From Cupriavidus necator (lineage in GTDB: Bacteria > Pseudomonadota > Gammaproteobacteria > Burkholderiales > Burkholderiaceae): a stretch of DNA of 64,000 nucleotides. The stretch lies in the NCBI GenBank assembly GCA_022041995.1, contig CP074390.1, positions 1,116,001 through 1,180,000 on the forward strand. Direction: 5' to 3'. The position numbers were made by a program, and so were the translations under genes. Positions 33,079-41,764 of the stretch are shown here, one piece after another (positions within the stretch are counted from its first letter, which is position 1; every line of letters starts with the position of its first letter). The notes under the pieces were generated by a model. That model was not told where the DNA came from. It ran no database searches and saw nothing but the letters and a program-made list of their open reading frames with translations.

Positions 33079-34095
33079 ATGTCGACGCCGCTGCAACACG
33101 TGAACCTGACGGAATTTGTCGACGTGGCCCGCCAGGTCGGCCTGGATCCCTACCGGCAATTGCGGCAGGCAGGGATCAGCCCGACGGCCCTGGTGGACCC
33201 GGATATCCGGGTCCCGGCAAAGTCGGTCATGCAATTGCTCGAGGATTCGGCGCAGTTCGCGGGCGTCGAGGACCTTGGACTGCGCGTAGCGGAAGCCCGC
33301 CAGCTGACCAGCCTGGGACCGCTATGGATGGTGATGCGCGAGGGCGCCACCCTGCGCAACGCCCTGGAAGCGATGGCGCGCTATCTGCATTTGCTGAATG
33401 AAGCGCTGGACTTGCGCATCGAGGAAGTCGGGGACATCGCGGTCGTCAAGCCTGAATTCCTGGTAAGTGTGCAGGGCTCCATGCGGCAATCGACGGAGTT
33501 CATCATTTGCCTCTGGTTCCGGCTGTTCAAGCTGCTGTCGGGGACGACCTGGAAGCCGCGCAGCATCTGTTTCACCCACGCCGCACCGGCCAGCCTTGCC
33601 ACACATCGGCGCCTGTTCGGCATACCGGTCCGGTTCCGCCAGGATTTCAATGGCATTTTGCTGTCCGCTGCAGACCTCGACGTAGCCGGTCCGGCCTACG
33701 ATGCGGCGCTGGCCCGTCATGCACGCGAATTCCTGGATACCAAACTGGCGCAGTCCGATTCGACCATGCCTGACAAGGTCCGCAAGCTGGTGTTCGCCCT
33801 GTTGCCGACAGGCGAGTGCGGGGCCGAGCAGGTGGCCCGCCAGCTTGGCATTGACCGCAAGACGATGCATCGCCATCTGGCTGGCTATGGCGAGAACTAT
33901 CTGTCCGTCGTCGATGCGGTCAGGGCCGATCTTGTATCGCGATACGTCGCGAATAGCGAACGGCCCTTGTCGGATGTTGCGACCTTGCTGGGCTTCTCTT
34001 CGCTCAGTGCCTTCTCAAGGTGGTTTGCCACACGCTTCGGCTGCAGCGTAACGGCATGGCGCCGTCAGCAATCGGCGCCAGAACGTGTGCGCTAG
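33079..34095 (+). CDS. AraC-family transcriptional regulator (paralogue of 30087)
   Basis: A 338-residue regulator with the same architecture as the one at 30087: N-terminal Arabinose_bd-type domain (FVDVARQVGLDPYRQLRQAG, then EARQLTSLGPLWMVMREG) and C-terminal HTH (AEQVARQLGIDRKTMHRHLA, then VATLLGFSSLSAFSRWFATRFGCSVTAWR). Here the protein ends 10 residues after the HTH, as usual. It is divergent from the TauD-type gene and probably controls it. Its stop overlaps the stop of the converging hydroxy-acid dehydrogenase by 4 bp. The start is the ATG at 33079, preceded by GGGGAACTCCT. Confidence 0.9.
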   Translation: MSTPLQHVNLTEFVDVARQVGLDPYRQLRQAGISPTALVDPDIRVPAKSVMQLLEDSAQFAGVEDLGLRVAEARQLTSLGPLWMVMREGATLRNALEAMARYLHLLNEALDLRIEEVGDIAVVKPEFLVSVQGSMRQSTEFIICLWFRLFKLLSGTTWKPRSICFTHAAPASLATHRRLFGIPVRFRQDFNGILLSAADLDVAGPAYDAALARHAREFLDTKLAQSDSTMPDKVRKLVFALLPTGECGAEQVARQLGIDRKTMHRHLAGYGENYLSVVDAVRADLVSRYVANSERPLSDVATLLGFSSLSAFSRWFATRFGCSVTAWRRQQSAPERVR

Positions 34096-35285
34096 GCGCT
34101 GCGCGTCACGCCTGGCATGCTGACCCAGTCCGCAGCCAGATCCGTCAGCGCTGGGCAGCCCAGCAAGCCGAGCGTGCGGTCGATCTCGGCACGCAGTATC
34201 GCCAGCGCGTGCGCGACGCCCGCCTTGCCGCCAGCCGCCAGGCCATACAGCGTGGCGCGGCCTGACATTGCCGCATCCGCTCCCAGCGCGCGTGCCTTGA
34301 CGAAATCGCTGCCGCGCCGCAGGCCGCTGTCGACGATCAACGTCATCCCGGGGCCGACCGCGGCACGGATCGCGGGAAGCACCTCGATGGGCGCGACGCA
34401 GCTGTCGAGCTGGCGACCGCCGTGGTTGGTGATGACCAGGGCATCGACGCCCAACGCCCGGGCCCGCAGCGCATCGTCGGGCCGCATGATGCCCTTGAGG
34501 ATGAGCTTGCGCGGCCACAGGTCGCGCAACCACTGCACGTCCTGCCAGCTCAGCGAGGGGTCCATCTGCTTCGACAGGAAGGTTGCCGCGTTGCGGGCGT
34601 CGTCCCGGCCGGGTGGAAGGACGTCGCCTAGATTCCGGAAGCGCGGCATGCCATGCGGCACCAGAACGTCCCACCACCAGGCGGGCCGCATGGCGACGTT
34701 GACCAGGTTGGCAAAATCAAGCTTCATCGGCGCCCGATAGTTGCGCCGGTCCCATTCCCGGTTGCCAAGCACGGGAACGTCCGTGGTCACCACAATGGCT
34801 TCGGAGCCGGCCGCTTCGGCACGCCTGACAATGCCCGCCAGGTTCGCGCGATCCTTGAATGGATAGATCTGCATCCAGTGCCGTACGCCGGTCTCGGCAA
34901 CCCGCTCGAGCGCGACCGTCGACACCATGCTCTGGCACATGGGAATGCCTGCATCGCGCGCGGCGTGTGCAAGTGCCAGGTCGCCCTCATGCGCCAGCAG
35001 TCCGTTGAAGCCGGTCGGCGCAACGACCGCGGGCATGGCGATGCGCTCGCCGAACAGCAGGCAGCCGGAATCGCGCACTGAAACATCGACCAGCGTGCGC
35101 GGCGCGAAGGCGATCGCGTCATAGCTGGCGCGATTACGGCTCAGGCTCAGTTCGTCGTCCGCGCCGCCCTCCAGGTATTCAAGGCAGAAGTTGGGCAGGC
35201 GCGCGGCCGCCATCGCGCGCAGCTCGGCAATGTTCTGGGCGCGCCGCACGTCGCGGCCGCGATAGAGACTGCGTTTCATTGTCAT
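34092..35285 (-). CDS. FMN-dependent alpha-hydroxy-acid dehydrogenase (LldD/MdlB-like)
   Basis: A 397-residue FMN enzyme that oxidises an L-2-hydroxy acid such as lactate or mandelate to the 2-oxo acid, passing electrons to the quinone pool or oxygen. APTGFNGLLAHEGDLALAHAA and QIYPFKDR are family segments. The active-site signature is ITNHGGRQLDSC near residue 275, and DSGLRRGSDFVKARALGADA with GRATLYGLAAGG binds FMN phosphate. There are three candidate starts, at 35300, 35285 and 35279; I use 35285. A possible regulator site lies 62 bp upstream. The gene follows the LuxR-type regulator on the same strand after a 133-bp gap. Confidence 0.9.
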   Translation of the reverse strand: MTMKRSLYRGRDVRRAQNIAELRAMAAARLPNFCLEYLEGGADDELSLSRNRASYDAIAFAPRTLVDVSVRDSGCLLFGERIAMPAVVAPTGFNGLLAHEGDLALAHAARDAGIPMCQSMVSTVALERVAETGVRHWMQIYPFKDRANLAGIVRRAEAAGSEAIVVTTDVPVLGNREWDRRNYRAPMKLDFANLVNVAMRPAWWWDVLVPHGMPRFRNLGDVLPPGRDDARNAATFLSKQMDPSLSWQDVQWLRDLWPRKLILKGIMRPDDALRARALGVDALVITNHGGRQLDSCVAPIEVLPAIRAAVGPGMTLIVDSGLRRGSDFVKARALGADAAMSGRATLYGLAAGGKAGVAHALAILRAEIDRTLGLLGCPALTDLAADWVSMPGVTRSA

Positions 35286-35346
35286 GAGGACCGGTTCCAT
35301 TTGATCGCCGCTGCAGGGCTCCGATTATCCGGAGACTGAGAGCGAT

Positions 35347-35372
35347 CGCGCCCCCTGCGCGGAGGAGGGGCG
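35347..35372 (-). promoter_or_regulatory. GC-rich motif upstream of the hydroxy-acid dehydrogenase (site A)
   Basis: On the minus strand the site reads CGCCCCTCCTCCGCG followed by CAGGGGGCGCG. It strongly resembles the motif at 38311, in the same orientation relative to its downstream gene. Both sites flank the LuxR-type gene, and neither lies inside a coding region. This is a candidate regulator-binding site. Confidence 0.55.
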
Positions 35373-35418
35373 AGCCGTGCGGCCCGCCGGCAAGCGCGAG
35401 GGCCGCGGCAGGGCGAAG

Positions 35419-38127
35419 TTACTCGAGACCTTCCAGCAGCCCCAGCAGCTGGGCGCGCCGCACGGCGTGCTTGCGCGTGCCGGCGCTGAGTTTGCCGAAC
35501 AGGTTCTTCACATGCCACTTGGCGGTGACCTCGCCCACCCCGATGGCCTGCGCGATTTCCTTGTTGGAGAGATTGCGCGCGAGCAGTTCAAGGACTTCGC
35601 GTTCCTTGGGCGTCAACACCGTGCTGGCAACGGCGCGCGGCTGCGTCGCAGGGCGTTCCGCGCGGCGCGGTATGCGTGCAACCGGCGCCATCTGGCCAGC
35701 GTCCGCTTTCCCGGCCTTCCCGGCGTCCTCGTCTGCGACACGCCTGGCCCAATCGGCCAGCGCCGGGTGCGCATCGACGAATATGCGGGCAAAGCCGTAG
35801 GTCTGTGCCAGGTTCATCGCTTCCTGCAGCAGCGCCCGGCTGTCTTCGCCGTTGCGATGACGCACGAACGCCTTCAGTGCCATGATCTCGATGCGCCGGC
35901 GCCCGAGTTTCATGGCCTCGGCCAAAGGCGCGGCACGGTCCAGGGCGTCGGCAGCGGCTGGCCAGTCCTGAGCGGCTATCGCCGCGTTGGCATGCGCCAT
36001 GACTTGCAACAGCGACACATCCCGGCGCCACAGCGGGCCATGGTCTGCTTCGACTTGCGCAACGAGTTCGTCAATGCGGGTGATCAGGGCGCGGCACGTC
36101 TCGGCACGGAAGCGCCCCGCATGCATGCGCACCTGATCCGCGAGGCTCGCGATGCAAAGCCGCGGCGTCCGGCGCGCGATGCCCACCGCGTGCAAGGCTT
36201 CGAGCAGGTCGAGTGCACGGTGCTCGACGCCTTGCGCGGCCGCCACGCGCGCAGCGCTCAGGTACGCCAGCAACGACGTTTCCGACGTGCCGGACCGCTC
36301 CAGCACGTCGAGCCGGTTGGCAAGCAGCGCGCCCGCTTCGTCGACCCGGTCGCGCTCATAGACCGCCGCGGCCAGCAGCGACGCCAGCATGCAGGCGAGA
36401 GGATGGCGGCGGCCGAGATCCGCTTCCGCGCTTGCGAGGGCGGGCCGCAGGACCTCTTCGCTTAACATCACCTGCCCTTCACGCAGGTAGCTCAGTCCGA
36501 CCACGAACTCGCCCCAGCGCGCCGCGTAGCGATGACCCTCGCCGAGGTCGCCGCGCGGCGCGAGCTGCAGATGGCGTCGCGCATTCCCTGTTTGCCCTTG
36601 CAGGATCGCCGCCATCGCCAGGCGGTTGGCATGCATCTGGGCCAGCCGCGGGTCGTGCAGAGCGGGGGGCTGGAGCCACGGTTCCAGCAGCGCGAGGCAA
36701 CGGTCTGGCTGGTCTGCGTAGTAGGCCGCTACGCTCAGTATCAGTGCGCATTCGTAGCGCAAGGCGGTATCGGCGCCTGCCCCTTCGAGCAGGCGCGCCA
36801 CCAGCGACTCGGCCTCCGCATGCCGCTCGCCAAGCGCCAGCACCCAGGCGGCGGCCATACGCAGGCCAGGATGCCGGTCCAGTTCCGCATCGGGGAGACG
36901 ATCGAGCCATTCGAGAACGGTCGTGAGTCGCCCCTGCATCACGGCGTCGTAAAGCGAGCGTCCCGCCAGCTCGAAGGCCAGCTCGTGCTGGCCTGCCGCG
37001 TGCGCGTGGCGCCCGGCTTCCTCGGCCATACCGTGCGCGGCCAGCCAGTGCGTCGCGCGGACATGCAGCTCGGTCAGCGCCTCGCCAGGCAGCTCGGCCA
37101 GGCGCACCTGCAGGGCGCTGCGCGCCAGCGTGTGCAGCCGACACCAGTCGCTGTCGTCGCCGGACACAAAGATGGGTGTCTCGCGGACCAGCCGCGCCAG
37201 CTGTCCGGACGCCTGCTCGCTGCCTGTCAGCGCAACGCACAGGTCGGGGTGAAGGTGATCCACGACGGCGATGCGGGTGAGGAAGGCGACGTCGTCGGGC
37301 GCAAGCCTGGCAATCAGGCCGCCGACCAGGTGCTCGCCCTCATCGGCCGGGCGGGCCGACATGGTATCGATGACGCTGCGCGGATCGGCGCCGCGCTCCA
37401 TGGCCGCCAGCACGAGTTGCAGGCCGAGCGGCCATCCATCGGTCATCTCGTGCAGCCGCGCGCAGCTGTCCGCATCCACCCGGTCGCCGAAGCGACTGCG
37501 CACGAGGGCCATGGTTTCGTCGAAACGGAAACGCAGCGCTTCGGGCCCGATGCAGGCGCATTGACCATACGCCGTCAGGTCGAAGACGGCCGTATCGAAT
37601 CCGCTGCGCGCCGCGACCACGATGCGCAGATTGGGCGGCGCGTTGTGCAGCAAGTAAAGCAATGCCGGAAACCCATCTTGCGAGAGACGATCGGCTTCAT
37701 CGACGATCAGCATGAGGTCCAGCGACGTCTGGGCCACCTCGGCAAGCCAGGCCGTCAGCCCCTCGGTGCCGCCCGGCGCCGCGGCTGCGCCTTCGAGCAG
37801 CGTGCGGCCGAAACCCGGCCGTGCGCAACCCGCGCGCACGGCAAGCACGAGGCACTGCAGGAAATGCAGGGGATCGTCATGGGCCTCCGCGGAAACCCAG
37901 GCGACGGGGGCACCGCGCGCCAGGTACTCTCGGCGCCATTGCGCAAGCAGCAGCGTCTTGCCGAAGCCCGGCGGCGCCTGCACGACAACCACCTGCCGGT
38001 CGCGCAGCGCATCGCTGTCGAGATTGAGGCGCGCCCGCGCAAGCAGGTGCCGCGGCGCGCGCGGCGGCATGGTCTTGAGCGCAAGCTCGGAAAACGCGGC
38101 ACCCGCGCCGCGGTTCACTGAGGTCAT
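35419..38127 (-). CDS. MalT/AlkS-type LuxR-family ATP-dependent regulator
   Basis: A large transcription activator of 902 residues from the chosen start. An N-terminal STAND ATPase carries a Walker A loop (VVVQAPPGFGKTLLLAQWRR, about residue 50) and a Walker B-like LDLMLIVDEADRL. A long helical TPR-like sensor follows (about residues 330-800), and a C-terminal LuxR HTH (LTPKEREVLELLARNLSNKE, then IAQAIGVGEVTAKWHVKNLF). This is the layout of MalT and AlkS, which respond to a small inducer plus ATP. The frame is open 59 codons further upstream, without conserved sequence; I use the ATG at 38127. It sits between the hydroxy-acid dehydrogenase and the divergent UspA-hemerythrin gene, both preceded by the shared GC-rich motif. 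Confidence 0.88.
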   Translation of the reverse strand: MTSVNRGAGAAFSELALKTMPPRAPRHLLARARLNLDSDALRDRQVVVVQAPPGFGKTLLLAQWRREYLARGAPVAWVSAEAHDDPLHFLQCLVLAVRAGCARPGFGRTLLEGAAAAPGGTEGLTAWLAEVAQTSLDLMLIVDEADRLSQDGFPALLYLLHNAPPNLRIVVAARSGFDTAVFDLTAYGQCACIGPEALRFRFDETMALVRSRFGDRVDADSCARLHEMTDGWPLGLQLVLAAMERGADPRSVIDTMSARPADEGEHLVGGLIARLAPDDVAFLTRIAVVDHLHPDLCVALTGSEQASGQLARLVRETPIFVSGDDSDWCRLHTLARSALQVRLAELPGEALTELHVRATHWLAAHGMAEEAGRHAHAAGQHELAFELAGRSLYDAVMQGRLTTVLEWLDRLPDAELDRHPGLRMAAAWVLALGERHAEAESLVARLLEGAGADTALRYECALILSVAAYYADQPDRCLALLEPWLQPPALHDPRLAQMHANRLAMAAILQGQTGNARRHLQLAPRGDLGEGHRYAARWGEFVVGLSYLREGQVMLSEEVLRPALASAEADLGRRHPLACMLASLLAAAVYERDRVDEAGALLANRLDVLERSGTSETSLLAYLSAARVAAAQGVEHRALDLLEALHAVGIARRTPRLCIASLADQVRMHAGRFRAETCRALITRIDELVAQVEADHGPLWRRDVSLLQVMAHANAAIAAQDWPAAADALDRAAPLAEAMKLGRRRIEIMALKAFVRHRNGEDSRALLQEAMNLAQTYGFARIFVDAHPALADWARRVADEDAGKAGKADAGQMAPVARIPRRAERPATQPRAVASTVLTPKEREVLELLARNLSNKEIAQAIGVGEVTAKWHVKNLFGKLSAGTRKHAVRRAQLLGLLEGLE

Positions 38128-38310
38128 CTGGCAGGTACCGGTTAGCTTGGATGCGGCGCTCCCCGGGGCGTGCATGCCGGACTGCCTGCGGGGCAATGCA
38201 TCGTCCGCATCGTCCACATAGTCCGTTACTGCGCCCTGCCGTTTGGGGCGGCGTGCCTGGCTCGAAATTGGGTGCCTCATTATAGGCACACGACAACGCC
38301 GCATGGCAAT

Positions 38311-38337
38311 CGCCCCCCTCCTCCGCGGAGGGGGCGC
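38311..38337 (+). promoter_or_regulatory. GC-rich motif upstream of the UspA-hemerythrin gene (site B)
   Basis: Reads CGCCCCCCTC then CTCCGCGGAG then GGGGCGC, with a perfect CTCCGCGGAG palindrome at its centre. It lies 110 bp before the fusion gene and about 180 bp before the divergent LuxR-type start. The 319-bp gap 38128-38446 contains no gene; it carries this site and presumably both promoters. Confidence 0.55.
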
Positions 38338-38446
38338 ACGATGCGGCCGCGGCCTAGTATGCGTCCAGGTCGAAACTGAACGCGAGGCATGGGATGCAAT
38401 TCACGGACGTGAGCGCGTTGGGGCGTGTGCTGGTCGGGGCGCTGGC

Positions 38447-39508
38447 ATGAGCCAGCCTTGCCCCGGTGCCGACGCCATCACGTGCCGCCACCTGCTGGTC
38501 CCCGTCGATGAAACGGGCGAAGCCATGGCTACCGTCATCGGGGCCATCGAGCTGGCGCGCATTGCGGACGCACGCATTACGTTTGTCCATGCACCGCACC
38601 TGGCCGTCGCAACGCCGTACGGCCGGGTGAACCGCGGCCGCGAGCTGCTCGGCAAGGCCGAGTCAGTCGCGCGCGCACACGGGGTGCCATGTGCGTCGGC
38701 TGGCACCATTGGCGCCAACCCGCAAGCCGCTATCCTCGCGGCGGCCCGTGAGGCCGGCTGCGACCTGGTTTTCATCGGCGCCCACGGACACGGCGGCAAT
38801 TCCGGCGCGATGCCAGGATCGCTGCTCCCGGCCGTGCTTGCGGCCGGTATTCCGGTGTTCGTCATGCCGAATTCCCCGTCTGCGAAGCTAGTGCCGGCAA
38901 TCCAGTGCATCCGCGACGAGCACCGCGCTCTCAGTGCCGTATTGCGCGCCTGGCTGGACATGCTCATGGCCGCGAACGACCATGGCACCGCCGCGGACGT
39001 GGAGGTGATGCGAAGCATGATCCGGTTTATCCAGGCCTTCCCGGTCGCGCGACACCATGCGCGCAAGCAGGCCTGCCTCTTTGGCCGCCTGCGCCGGCGC
39101 ACGGCCAGGGCCGACGCCGAACTCGACGAGCTGGAGCGCCAGCACGAACGCGATGCGCAATGGGCAGAAGCACTGGCCGAAGCCGTCGAGAAGTTCGCGG
39201 CAGGCGGCCCGCTGGCCGAGCTGCTGAGCAAGGTAGATCACTACGCGCAGTTCGCCTGGGCGCTCATGGGGCGTGAGGAAGGCGTCATCCTCCCGGCGGC
39301 GCGGCGCCATCTGACCGACGCGGACTGGGACAAGATCAACGCCCCTTACTGCGCCGCGAACACCAGCACAGCGCCCGGCAAGCGCGCTGGTCGGCATGAG
39401 GATCGCCCCTTCGACCTGCTGCTTGCCTACCGTGCCGGCCTTCCGGATGCCGATTGCGTGGCCCGCATCTGCTCGCAAGTGGAAGACGGGTCAACGACGT
39501 TCAAGTGA
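38447..39508 (+). CDS. UspA-hemerythrin-like fusion protein
   Basis: A 353-residue protein with two domains. Residues 10 to about 142 are a universal stress protein domain (HLLVPVDETGEAMATVIGAI, then GCDLVFIGAHGHGGNSGAMP with the ATP-binding G-x2-G pattern, GAHGHGG...PGSLL). Residues about 150 to 310 are a hemerythrin-like helical bundle (IRDEHRALSAVL, RHHARKQACLFGRL, ERQHERDAQW, ALMGREEGVILP). Two expected iron ligands look lost: the acidic residues after HHxxK read KQA, and the His of HMxxEE reads LM. The domain may therefore bind one metal or none. It starts 110 bp after site B and precedes the BKACE gene. The start MSQPCPGADAITCRH is chosen by domain position. Confidence 0.75.
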   Translation: MSQPCPGADAITCRHLLVPVDETGEAMATVIGAIELARIADARITFVHAPHLAVATPYGRVNRGRELLGKAESVARAHGVPCASAGTIGANPQAAILAAAREAGCDLVFIGAHGHGGNSGAMPGSLLPAVLAAGIPVFVMPNSPSAKLVPAIQCIRDEHRALSAVLRAWLDMLMAANDHGTAADVEVMRSMIRFIQAFPVARHHARKQACLFGRLRRRTARADAELDELERQHERDAQWAEALAEAVEKFAAGGPLAELLSKVDHYAQFAWALMGREEGVILPAARRHLTDADWDKINAPYCAANTSTAPGKRAGRHEDRPFDLLLAYRAGLPDADCVARICSQVEDGSTTFK

Positions 39509-39599
39509 AAGCGCGGCCATGCGCGTCAAATCGTGGCCATTGGATCAACACCGCCAAACTGGCGCGTCGGAACGCGCCACTCACAATCAGGAGGAGACC

Positions 39600-40655
39600 A
39601 TGCAATTTCTCGACGATTCCCTGCATCCGGAGAACCAGGACAAAGTGGTCATCACGGCGGCCCCGTATGGCCCGGAGTGGATGCCGCAGGACTTCCCGGA
39701 AGACATCCCGGTGACCATGGAAGAACAGGTGCAGAAGGCCGTGGATTGCTACAACGCAGGCGCCACCGTGCTGCACCTGCACGTGCGCGAACTCGACGGC
39801 AAGGGCTCCAAGCGCCTGTCCAAATTCAACGAGCTGATCGCCGGCGTGCGCGCCGCGGTGCCGGACATGATCATCCAGGTCGGCGGTTCGATCTCGTTTG
39901 CCCCCGAAGACGAAGGTGAGGCCGCCAAGTGGCTGTCCGATGACACCCGCCACATGCTCGCGGAACTCACCCCGAAACCCGACCAGGTGACGGTGGCGAT
40001 CAACACCACCCAGATGAACATCATGGAACTCCTCTATCCGGAGTACCTGAAGGGCACCTCGCTGGAGCAGCCGGCCTACCAGGCCGCCTACCGTGAAATG
40101 ACCGTGCCGGCCGGCCCCGGCTGGGTGGAAGAGCACCTGCGCCGCCTGCAGGCTTCACGCATCCAGCCGCACTTCCAGCTCACTGGCATCCACGCACTCG
40201 AAACGCTCGAGCGCCTGGTGCGCAGCGGCGCCTACACCGGCCCGCTGAACCTGACCTGGATCGGCATCGGCGGCGGCTTCGACGGCCCCAACCCGTTCAA
40301 CTTCTTCAACTTCGTGCACCGCGCGCCGGACGGCTGCACGCTGACCGCCGAGTCGCTGCTGAAGAACGTGCTGCCGTTCAACATGATGGCCATGGCGATG
40401 GGCCTGCATCCGCGCTGCGGCATCGAGGACACCATCATCGACCAGCACGGCAAGCGCATGACCTCGGTGCAGCAGATCGAGCAGTGCGTGCGCGTGGCAG
40501 AGGAACTGGGCCGCGAGATCGCCTCGGGCAAGGAAGCGCGCGAGATCTACCGCATCGGCACCTGGTACGACAGCGCCGACGAGACGCTGGCCGCCCACGG
40601 CATGGCACCCAATCGGCAGGCCGGCGTCAGGAACCTGCCGCTGCGCGCGGCCTGA
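39600..40655 (+). CDS. BKACE-family beta-keto acid cleavage enzyme (DUF849)
   Basis: A 351-residue zinc enzyme of the DUF849 family, whose founding member Kce cleaves 3-keto-5-aminohexanoate with acetyl-CoA to acetoacetate and an acyl-CoA product. The barrel opens VVITAAPYGPEW, the zinc pair is in TVLHLHVRELDG near residue 60, and IQVGGSISFAP, PHFQLTGIHALETLERL and GLHPRCGIEDTI are typical. CAGGAGGAGACC immediately precedes the ATG at 39600. The family uses many beta-keto acids, so the substrate is open. It is followed by a strong 19-bp hairpin and the TTT receptor, suggesting uptake and thiolytic cleavage of one compound. Confidence 0.92.
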   Translation: MQFLDDSLHPENQDKVVITAAPYGPEWMPQDFPEDIPVTMEEQVQKAVDCYNAGATVLHLHVRELDGKGSKRLSKFNELIAGVRAAVPDMIIQVGGSISFAPEDEGEAAKWLSDDTRHMLAELTPKPDQVTVAINTTQMNIMELLYPEYLKGTSLEQPAYQAAYREMTVPAGPGWVEEHLRRLQASRIQPHFQLTGIHALETLERLVRSGAYTGPLNLTWIGIGGGFDGPNPFNFFNFVHRAPDGCTLTAESLLKNVLPFNMMAMAMGLHPRCGIEDTIIDQHGKRMTSVQQIEQCVRVAEELGREIASGKEAREIYRIGTWYDSADETLAAHGMAPNRQAGVRNLPLRAA

Positions 40656-40660
40656 TGCAA

Positions 40661-40704
40661 CCTGCCGCCCCGGCCGCGGGCATCGCCGCGGCCGGGGCGG
40701 CAGG
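40661..40704 (+). terminator. 19-bp perfect hairpin between BKACE and the TTT receptor
   Basis: Arms of 19 bp (40661-40679 and 40686-40704, starting CCTGCCGCCCC and ending GGGGCGGCAGG) around a GCATCG loop, 6 bp after the BKACE stop. CTTCCCTGTCCTT follows. It could be a full or partial terminator that lowers receptor expression relative to BKACE, or could protect the upstream mRNA end. Confidence 0.7.
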
Positions 40705-40730
40705 CTTCCCTGTCCTTAATCGAGACCAAC

Positions 40731-41708
40731 ATGTCCAATCGTCCTGCGCTCTTCGCATTCCGCAAGGTTGCCGTTGCCGTCATGCTGGCCGCAGCGATGC
40801 CCGCGGCCATGGCCTGGACCAGCAAGCCCGTGCGCATGCTGGTGCCTGCCCCCGCCGGCGGGACCATGGACGTCATCGCCCGCGTGCTGGCCGAGCAGCT
40901 TTCGGCGGACCTCGGGCAGCCCGTGGTGGTCGACAACAAGCCGGGCGCCAGTGGTGGCATCGCGATCAATACCCTGCTGGCGGCGCCGCCTGACGGCCAG
41001 ACCATCCTGGTCACGCTCACCAATGTCTTCACCGAAGTTCCGCATGTGATGAAGGTCTCCTTTGATCCGGTGAAGGACGTGAGGCCCGTTGCCGCCGTGA
41101 GCAAGGTGACCATGGTGCTGGTCGCATCGACTGACCTGCCGGCCAGGGATCTGCCGGGCCTGATCCGCTATGTGAAGGCCAACCCCGGCAAGCTGAGCTT
41201 TGCTTCGCCCAGTGCGGGCACGGTCGGCCACTATGCCGGCATGATCATGAACCAGAAGGCCGGCATGGATCTGCAGCACGTGCCGTTTCCCGGCTCACCG
41301 CCGGGACTGACACAAGTAATGGGCGGGCAGATCACTGTGATGTACGACAACATGGTGACTTCGCTGCCACTGATCAAGGCCGGCAAGCTGAGGCCCTATG
41401 CGCTGGCGGCAAAGCAGCGTTCGCCGCTGCTGCCGCAGGTTCCGACTTTCGCCGAGCTCGGCTATCCGGACATCGATTTCAGCAACTGGGGTGGTGTTTT
41501 CGTATCCGCCAAGGTGCCGGCAGACCTCAGCCAGAAGATCCAGGCGGCGGTCTACAAGGCGGCGTCGAAACCCCGTGTGCAGGAACGGTTCATGGCACTC
41601 GGCATGGAGCCAGCGCCCGCGCAGGGGCTGCCGGAACTCAGCCAGGCACTGCGCACGGAGTTCGATCGCAATGCCGGCATCGTGAAGGCATTCCATATTC
41701 AGCCATGA
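40731..41708 (+). CDS. TTT (Bug) family periplasmic solute receptor (paralogue of 25034)
   Basis: A 325-residue receptor, the same length as that at 25034 and very similar throughout (both have MAWT, KPVR, PAPAGGTMDV, AAPPDGQTIL, ALAAKQRSP and end in HIQP). The signal peptide is FRKVAVAVMLAAAMPAAMA. The ligand-loop residues are conserved in both, but several differ (for example FASPSAGT against FASYSAGT), so they may bind related but distinct carboxylates. There are no membrane components in the window. It is followed 56 bp later by the quinone oxidoreductase. The start is the ATG at 40731. Confidence 0.93.
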   Translation: MSNRPALFAFRKVAVAVMLAAAMPAAMAWTSKPVRMLVPAPAGGTMDVIARVLAEQLSADLGQPVVVDNKPGASGGIAINTLLAAPPDGQTILVTLTNVFTEVPHVMKVSFDPVKDVRPVAAVSKVTMVLVASTDLPARDLPGLIRYVKANPGKLSFASPSAGTVGHYAGMIMNQKAGMDLQHVPFPGSPPGLTQVMGGQITVMYDNMVTSLPLIKAGKLRPYALAAKQRSPLLPQVPTFAELGYPDIDFSNWGGVFVSAKVPADLSQKIQAAVYKAASKPRVQERFMALGMEPAPAQGLPELSQALRTEFDRNAGIVKAFHIQP

Positions 41709-41764
41709 CTTGCGCCGCCCCCGCGGCCGGCAGTCAGGCATAGACTTTCTACCAGGAGACCTTT

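Noticed and set aside
36532-38121. A 529-codon + strand frame opposite the LuxR-type regulator
   Set aside because: Antisense of a well-conserved ATPase/HTH gene; no motifs and no ribosome site of note.
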